Assembly (NCBI GenBank): GCA_025456495.1
Contig: JALOKO010000017.1
Location: forward strand, 1-18,206
Source: Bryobacterales bacterium
Lineage (GTDB): Bacteria; Acidobacteriota; Terriglobia; Bryobacterales; Bryobacteraceae
Length of the DNA: 18,206 nucleotides
Direction of reading: 5' to 3'
This document shows, one piece after another, positions 14,638-18,206 of this stretch; the stretch's first letter is position 1, and the number at the start of each line of letters is the position of its first letter. The translations under genes and the position numbers were made by a program. Below the pieces are notes generated by a model. The model was not told where the DNA came from and ran no database searches. It was given only the letters and a program-made list of their open reading frames with translations.

Positions 14638-14844
14638 GTGAACGACGTTTGCAAACACGTTTGCACGTGGATGATGGCCCTGGTGCTTGCCACCGTCAGC
14701 GTGATGGCGCAGGCTCCAGAGAGCGCGGAGGCCCCTTCCGATTCCATGACGCGTAATTTGTTGTGGATGGTGCCCGTCGCCATTGTGCTGGTCTTCCTCA
14801 TTCGCCGTCGCCGCAAGAAGCGGGTGAAGGTGGGCGAGGAGTAG
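14638..14844 (+). CDS. Micro-protein: signal peptide plus single C-terminal membrane helix (copy 1)
   Basis: A protein of 68 aa from GTG 14638, which has GGAGGT at 14625-14630 at good spacing; TTG 14635 is possible. The N-terminus is a signal peptide (core MMALVLATVSVM, likely cut after AQA at 26). A short acidic linker APESAEAPSDS follows, then a helix LLWMVPVAIVLVFLI, and a strongly basic tail RRRRKKRVKVGEE. The mature product would be about 42 residues, anchored with the basic tail in the cytoplasm and an acidic stub of about ten residues outside. It is paralogous to the next gene (SDSMTRNLLW versus SNPMTQYILG, then hydrophobic, then RR-basic). I do not recognise a function. The orderly leader, strong Shine-Dalgarno and duplicate argue that it is real. 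Confidence 0.72.
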   Translation: MNDVCKHVCTWMMALVLATVSVMAQAPESAEAPSDSMTRNLLWMVPVAIVLVFLIRRRRKKRVKVGEE

Positions 14845-14995
14845 CCGCCACCCGCGGTGATTTTTGTCGACAATGCGCTCCACGCAGCAGCGCATGGCTG
14901 GCGGTCGCACCAGAGCTTGAACCGGCCCCCTTCACGGGTCCGGCTTCATGCCGGAAACCGGCCCCAACGACACTGTTGCGCTTTCATGACAGCAC

Positions 14996-15024
14996 TGCCT
15001 TGTTTTCGTGAAAACAGGTATGAT
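14996..15024 (+). promoter_or_regulatory. Candidate promoter of the second micro-protein gene
   Basis: The -10-like TATGAT is at 15019-15024 and a weak -35 TGCCTT at 14996-15001, 17 bp apart. The leader after the -10 aligns to that of the first micro-protein gene, with the GGAGG ribosome binding site in both copies 24 bases after the start of the shared GGTAT. A 16-bp palindrome overlaps the spacer. Confidence 0.45.
15001..15016. promoter_or_regulatory. 16-bp operator-like palindrome beside the -10 box of the second micro-protein gene
   Basis: TGTTTTC-GT-GAAAACA has two perfect 7-bp arms around a 2-bp centre. It ends two bases before TATGAT (15019-15024), the likely -10 box, so it fills most of the promoter spacer if the -35 is TGCCTT (14996-15001). 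A repressor bound here would block RNA polymerase. The equivalent place in front of the first copy has no such symmetry. The regulator is unknown. Confidence 0.5.
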
Positions 15025-15052
15025 ATTGCTGATTGCCACAGGAGGCCAGCTG

Positions 15053-15250
15053 ATGATGTCCCGAATTACCCGCATGCTCCCCGTAGTGTTTGCGTTGATG
15101 GTTGCCTTGGCGCCCGCGGCCTTTGGACAGGATGGCGGTTCCGGTGAGGAAAGCAACCCAATGACCCAATACATCTTGGGTGGATTGGCCGTCCTGGTCA
15201 TCTTCCTCTACATCAAACGCCGTGGCAAGCGGAAGAGTGCGTCGGAATAG
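15053..15250 (+). CDS. Micro-protein: signal peptide plus single C-terminal membrane helix (copy 2)
   Basis: A protein of 65 aa from ATG 15053 (ATG 15056 also fits), with AGGAGG at 15040-15045. A longer frame opening at 15008 would start upstream of this site and inside the palindrome, so it is not used. The signal peptide has basic SRITR, core MLPVVFALMVALAP and a likely cut near AAFGQ. A Gly/Glu/Ser linker (DGGSGEESNP) follows, then a helix YILGGLAVLVIFLYI and a basic tail KRRGKRKSASE. It has the same plan and size as the gene 400 bases upstream, and both genes end in TAGCCGCC. Probably an inner-membrane micro-protein with an exposed N-terminal stub after cleavage. Function unknown; partners could be a membrane enzyme or a stress regulator, but nothing here shows which. 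Confidence 0.77.
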   Translation: MMSRITRMLPVVFALMVALAPAAFGQDGGSGEESNPMTQYILGGLAVLVIFLYIKRRGKRKSASE

Positions 15251-15451
15251 CCGCCTGGCGGATGCCTTCCGCAACCTTTTGAACTCCCAGCGCTGATGGC
15301 GGTTGCGCATCTTCCACGCCGACGTGGCTGAACCGGCGCATCTCCGGACGCCCGCATCGCGCAACCCCTGCGTGCCATGCGTCTGTTGTCAAGGCATCGG
15401 CTCTCAAGTCGCCGGTGCGCGCACGGCTTTCGCTGACGGTAGAATAATGCC

Positions 15452-17824
15452 ATGTCGGAGTCCTCTAGGCGCTCTCTTCCGCAATGGCCTTTCCTGTCCC
15501 TGCTGGCGCTCTTGTGCTGGGCTCAACCGGCGTGGCTGCAGGCCCAGTCAGTAGACTTCCTGCGCGATGTCCAGCCTGTACTCACCAGCAAGTGCCTGGG
15601 CTGCCATTCCGGGGCGAACGCGCAGGCGGAACTGAAGCTGCACACGCGCGCTGACCTGCTGAAGGGCGGATTGAACGGCGCGGCCATCGTTCCCGGCGAC
15701 GCCGACAACAGCCTCTTGATGCGCAAGATTCAAGGCCAACAGGGAATGCGGATGCCGCCATCAGGCGCGCCCCTCGCCCCGGAGACCATCTCGCTGATTC
15801 GCGATTGGATCAATACCGGCGCCCGCTTCGACGGCGTTCTGGGCACCGTGGATCGGCTGGCTCCCATGCCGCCACGCTCCCCCGCCCTGCCCCCTGGCCC
15901 CGAAGCGCATCCGGTGGATCGCTTCCTGAACGCGTCCCTCCGTGAGCGGGGCATTTCCCCTGCGCCACTGGTCCCCGATGCTGCCTTCGCGCGCCGGGTG
16001 TACTTTGACCTCATCGGTCTACCTCCCTCTCCGGAACAGGTGCGCCAATTCACACATTCTTCCCACTCGCCAAAGCGCGACAGCCTCGTGGACAGCCTGC
16101 TTGCCCAACGGGAAGCCTACGCCGAACACTGGATGAGCTTCTGGAACGACCTGCTTCGGAACGACGAAGGCGTCATTTATCATGGCGCCCGGAAGTCCAT
16201 CACGCAATGGCTGTACACGGCTTTGGAAAGCAACAAGCCCTATGACGCGATGGTGCGTGAGTTGCTTGACCCTGCGCGCAATCCGCAGGCCGAAGGCTAT
16301 CTCACCGGGGTCACCTGGCGAGGGGTGGTCAGCGCGTCGCAAACCCCACCCATGCAGGCTTCCCAGAACGCCGCGCAGGTCTTTCTGGGCATGAACCTGA
16401 AGTGTGCTGCCTGCCATGACAGCTTTGTCAACCGCTGGAAGTTGGCCGATACCTTCGGCTTGGCCGCCATGTTCGCTGACGAAGATCTGGAACTGGTGCG
16501 CTGCGACATCCCCACCGGCAGAAAGGCGCAGGCCCGCTTCCCGGTGGACAACCTGAAGGTAAGTTTTGATGGGACCCTGGCTTCGCGACGTCAGGCTGCC
16601 GCTGCCTGGTTCACCCACCCTGACAACGGACGCTTTGCTCGCACGCTGGTGAACCGCTACTGGAAGCTGCTTCTTGGTCGCGGATTGGTGGAGCCCATCG
16701 ATGACATGGATGCCGAACCCTTCCACCAGGATCTGCTGGACTGGCTGGCTAGCGACTTCGCCGCCCACGGCTTTGACCTGCAGCACCTTCTGCGACGCAT
16801 CGTCACCTCGGAAGCCTATCAGCGGGCCAGCGTGGAAGCGCCATCAAAGGAATCCCACTCAACGGAATCCCAGCCAAAAGAAGCGCCTTTCATCTTCCGC
16901 GGACCGACGCCCCGCCGCTTGAGTGCGGAGCAATTCCAGGACGCCATTTCCACCGTCACCGGCGACTGGCGCGTGAACAACCCCCGTTCCGCCACCTTTG
17001 CCCGCTACACCCGGGAATGGAGGCTGAAGAGCGACCCACTCAGCCGCGCGCTAGGAAGGCCCATCCGTGACCAGGTGTTCACGGAACGCAGTCCGGATTC
17101 CAGCACCCTGCAGGCGTTGGAGCTCACCAATGGGCCGCTGCTGGCCAAGCGATTGCAAACGGCGGCACGCGCCCTACTGGGTCAGCGACAAGCGGCTCCC
17201 GCCAACTTGTTCGATAGCCGGATGATGCGCAACGGGGCCGTGGCGGTGGATGTGGATATCCAGGGCGCCACCGGTCTCTGGCTGTTCGTGGAGGATGTGG
17301 ATTCCTATGATCCTGACCGCGTGCGGGTGGGTTGGCAGAATGCCCGGCTGCTGGGCAAAGGCGGTTCGCGGCCGCTGGCCAAGCCGGATACCCAGGTTGA
17401 GGTAACCGGCAAACCCGGCGGCAAACCTGTTCCGCAGCCAGCCATCCAGGCGCCCCTCGGGCAGTTGCTGCACTTCCCTCTGGATGGTAGCCAGCAACGC
17501 TTCCAGGCCTCTGCTGTCATTGACGAGCGCAGCCGGGCCAGCGACATCAGCCCCGCCGTGCGCTTCTTCGTGTTCACGCAAGAGCCTGACCTTACGCGCC
17601 TGGTTCGCCTGGAAGGGCAGCCGCCCATCCTGCCCCCGCAGACGACCTGGACCAGCAACGAACTTGCCCGCTATCTGTACGGTCACCTGCTAGGCCGGGC
17701 GCCCAGCGCCGCAGAGGAGCAGTTGGCCATTCGCATCCTCGGTGGCGAACGCCCCACTCTGGAGGGCACGGAAGATTTGCTGTGGGCGCTGCTGATGAGT
17801 CCGGAGTTCCAGTTCCTTTCGTAA
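15452..17824 (+). CDS. Secreted PSCyt1/DUF1549/DUF1553 cytochrome-type protein
   Basis: A protein of 790 aa with a signal peptide (core 13-23, likely cut after LQAQ at 32). A cytochrome-c-like PSCyt1 domain follows: haem site CLGCH (48-52) and the likely axial Met in RMPPSG (100-105). DUF1549 (about 153-345) includes RRVYFDLIGLPPS and a second CAACH (318-322). DUF1553 (about 375-790) includes RTLVNRYWKLLLGRGLVEP, PRRLSAEQFQDAI, LTNGPLLAKRL and a C-terminal LLWALLMSPEF. The DUF1553 part is interrupted at about 584-715 by a beta-rich insert resembling NPCBM carbohydrate-binding domains. Such proteins are periplasmic or exported, common in Planctomycetes and Acidobacteriota, and thought to take part in polysaccharide breakdown, though the reaction is not established. 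A DUF1501 partner follows 48 bases on. Confidence 0.92.
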   Translation: MSESSRRSLPQWPFLSLLALLCWAQPAWLQAQSVDFLRDVQPVLTSKCLGCHSGANAQAELKLHTRADLLKGGLNGAAIVPGDADNSLLMRKIQGQQGMRMPPSGAPLAPETISLIRDWINTGARFDGVLGTVDRLAPMPPRSPALPPGPEAHPVDRFLNASLRERGISPAPLVPDAAFARRVYFDLIGLPPSPEQVRQFTHSSHSPKRDSLVDSLLAQREAYAEHWMSFWNDLLRNDEGVIYHGARKSITQWLYTALESNKPYDAMVRELLDPARNPQAEGYLTGVTWRGVVSASQTPPMQASQNAAQVFLGMNLKCAACHDSFVNRWKLADTFGLAAMFADEDLELVRCDIPTGRKAQARFPVDNLKVSFDGTLASRRQAAAAWFTHPDNGRFARTLVNRYWKLLLGRGLVEPIDDMDAEPFHQDLLDWLASDFAAHGFDLQHLLRRIVTSEAYQRASVEAPSKESHSTESQPKEAPFIFRGPTPRRLSAEQFQDAISTVTGDWRVNNPRSATFARYTREWRLKSDPLSRALGRPIRDQVFTERSPDSSTLQALELTNGPLLAKRLQTAARALLGQRQAAPANLFDSRMMRNGAVAVDVDIQGATGLWLFVEDVDSYDPDRVRVGWQNARLLGKGGSRPLAKPDTQVEVTGKPGGKPVPQPAIQAPLGQLLHFPLDGSQQRFQASAVIDERSRASDISPAVRFFVFTQEPDLTRLVRLEGQPPILPPQTTWTSNELARYLYGHLLGRAPSAAEEQLAIRILGGERPTLEGTEDLLWALLMSPEFQFLS
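16843..16872 (+). repeat. 15-bp in-frame repeat in a linker of the PSCyt1 protein
   Basis: TCAAAGGAATCCCAC and TCAACGGAATCCCAG lie head to tail and encode SKESH and STESQ, followed by a weaker copy encoding PKEAP. The unit is in frame and falls in the variable linker (residues 466-480) between the two halves of the DUF1553 region, so length change here would be tolerated. Confidence 0.7.
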
Positions 17825-17872
17825 ATTCAACCGAACGTATCCTTTGGTAGCGGAAACAGAAAGGCGCCATCG

Positions 17873-18206
17873 ATGACCGAACGTGAACTCAGCCGCCGCC
17901 TGCTGGCCCCCCTCAGCCGCAGGGACTACATGCGCCAATCCGCCGCCGCGGCGCTGGCCGCGCTCACCGGCGCCGCGCCGCGCTTGTTGGCCAACCCGTC
18001 GGCGGCGAATCCTCAGCCCAAGGCGGACAGCATCATCCTGCTGTGGATGGCGGGCGGCATGGCCCAAACCGAAACCTTCGACCCCAAGCGCTACACCCCC
18101 TACCGCGCGGGGCTGGAAAGCCAGCGGGTGCTCAGTACCTTCCCTGCCATTCCCACCAGCGTGGACGGCATTCAGTTCTCGCAAGGACTTGAGGAATTGG
18201 CCAAGG
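17873..18206 (+). CDS. DUF1501 protein (sulfatase-like fold), N-terminal fragment
   Basis: Truncated by the window end; 111 residues are visible from ATG 17873, with GAAAGG nine bases upstream. A twin-arginine signal, LSRRDYMRQSAAAALAAL (residues 15-32), directs Tat export. After it comes SIILLWMAGGMAQTETFDPK, matching the DUF1501 opening (LWMxGG.xQ.ETFDPK), and the typical TFPAIPTSVDGIQFSQGLEELA. DUF1501 proteins are distant relatives of alkaline phosphatase/sulfatase enzymes and are regularly encoded just after DUF1549/DUF1553 cytochromes, as here (48-base gap, same strand). The pair probably forms a two-gene operon acting in the periplasm or outside the cell. Confidence 0.92.
   Translation, partial: MTERELSRRLLAPLSRRDYMRQSAAAALAALTGAAPRLLANPSAANPQPKADSIILLWMAGGMAQTETFDPKRYTPYRAGLESQRVLSTFPAIPTSVDGIQFSQGLEELAK

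Overview
This is a high-GC bacterial window whose gene content points to Acidobacteriota, probably the Solibacteres/Bryobacterales branch. The markers are a secreted VWFA protein of the acidobacterial type, an exported Gfo/Idh/MocA oxidoreductase, and a DUF1549/DUF1553 cytochrome followed by a DUF1501 protein. The last pair also occurs in Planctomycetes, so the phylum assignment is an inference. I see no rRNA, tRNA, CRISPR array, insertion sequence or phage gene. No gene-free stretch exceeds 300 bases; the longest are 11201-11429 and 9903-10117.

Layout. (1) 1-4538, plus strand: a tightly packed carotenoid operon with the 3' end of crtI, then crtB, a membrane molybdopterin oxidoreductase, a family 2 glycosyltransferase and a PlsC-like acyltransferase. 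Adjacent genes overlap or lie 6 bases apart. The set suggests a C40 carotenoid that is made and then oxidised, glycosylated and acylated at the membrane, in the order familiar from staphyloxanthin but with a molybdoenzyme in the oxidase slot. (2) 4632-9902, minus strand: a large secreted protein of unknown function (1124 aa), a secreted VWFA protein and a Cys-rich zinc-binding-type protein. (3) 10118-11816, plus strand: an exported Gfo/Idh/MocA oxidoreductase and an ArsR-type regulator. (4) 11930-14459, minus strand: DNA polymerase IV (dinB) downstream of a divergent YchF-type GTPase. (5) 14638-18206, plus strand: two very small paralogous signal-peptide/single-TM proteins, each with its own promoter-like leader, then a PSCyt1/DUF1549/DUF1553 cytochrome and a truncated Tat-exported DUF1501 protein.

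The signals most worth following are the molybdoenzyme inside the carotenoid operon, with its internal twin-arginine motif; the duplicated micro-gene cassette at 14580-15250, whose second copy carries a 16-bp palindrome just upstream of its -10 box; and short tandem repeats of 17-18 bp at three intergenic places, including three copies immediately upstream of dinB. No defence system, biosynthetic megacluster or clearly new RNA element is visible. The carotenoid-molybdoenzyme operon and the micro-protein pair are the best candidates for undescribed biology.
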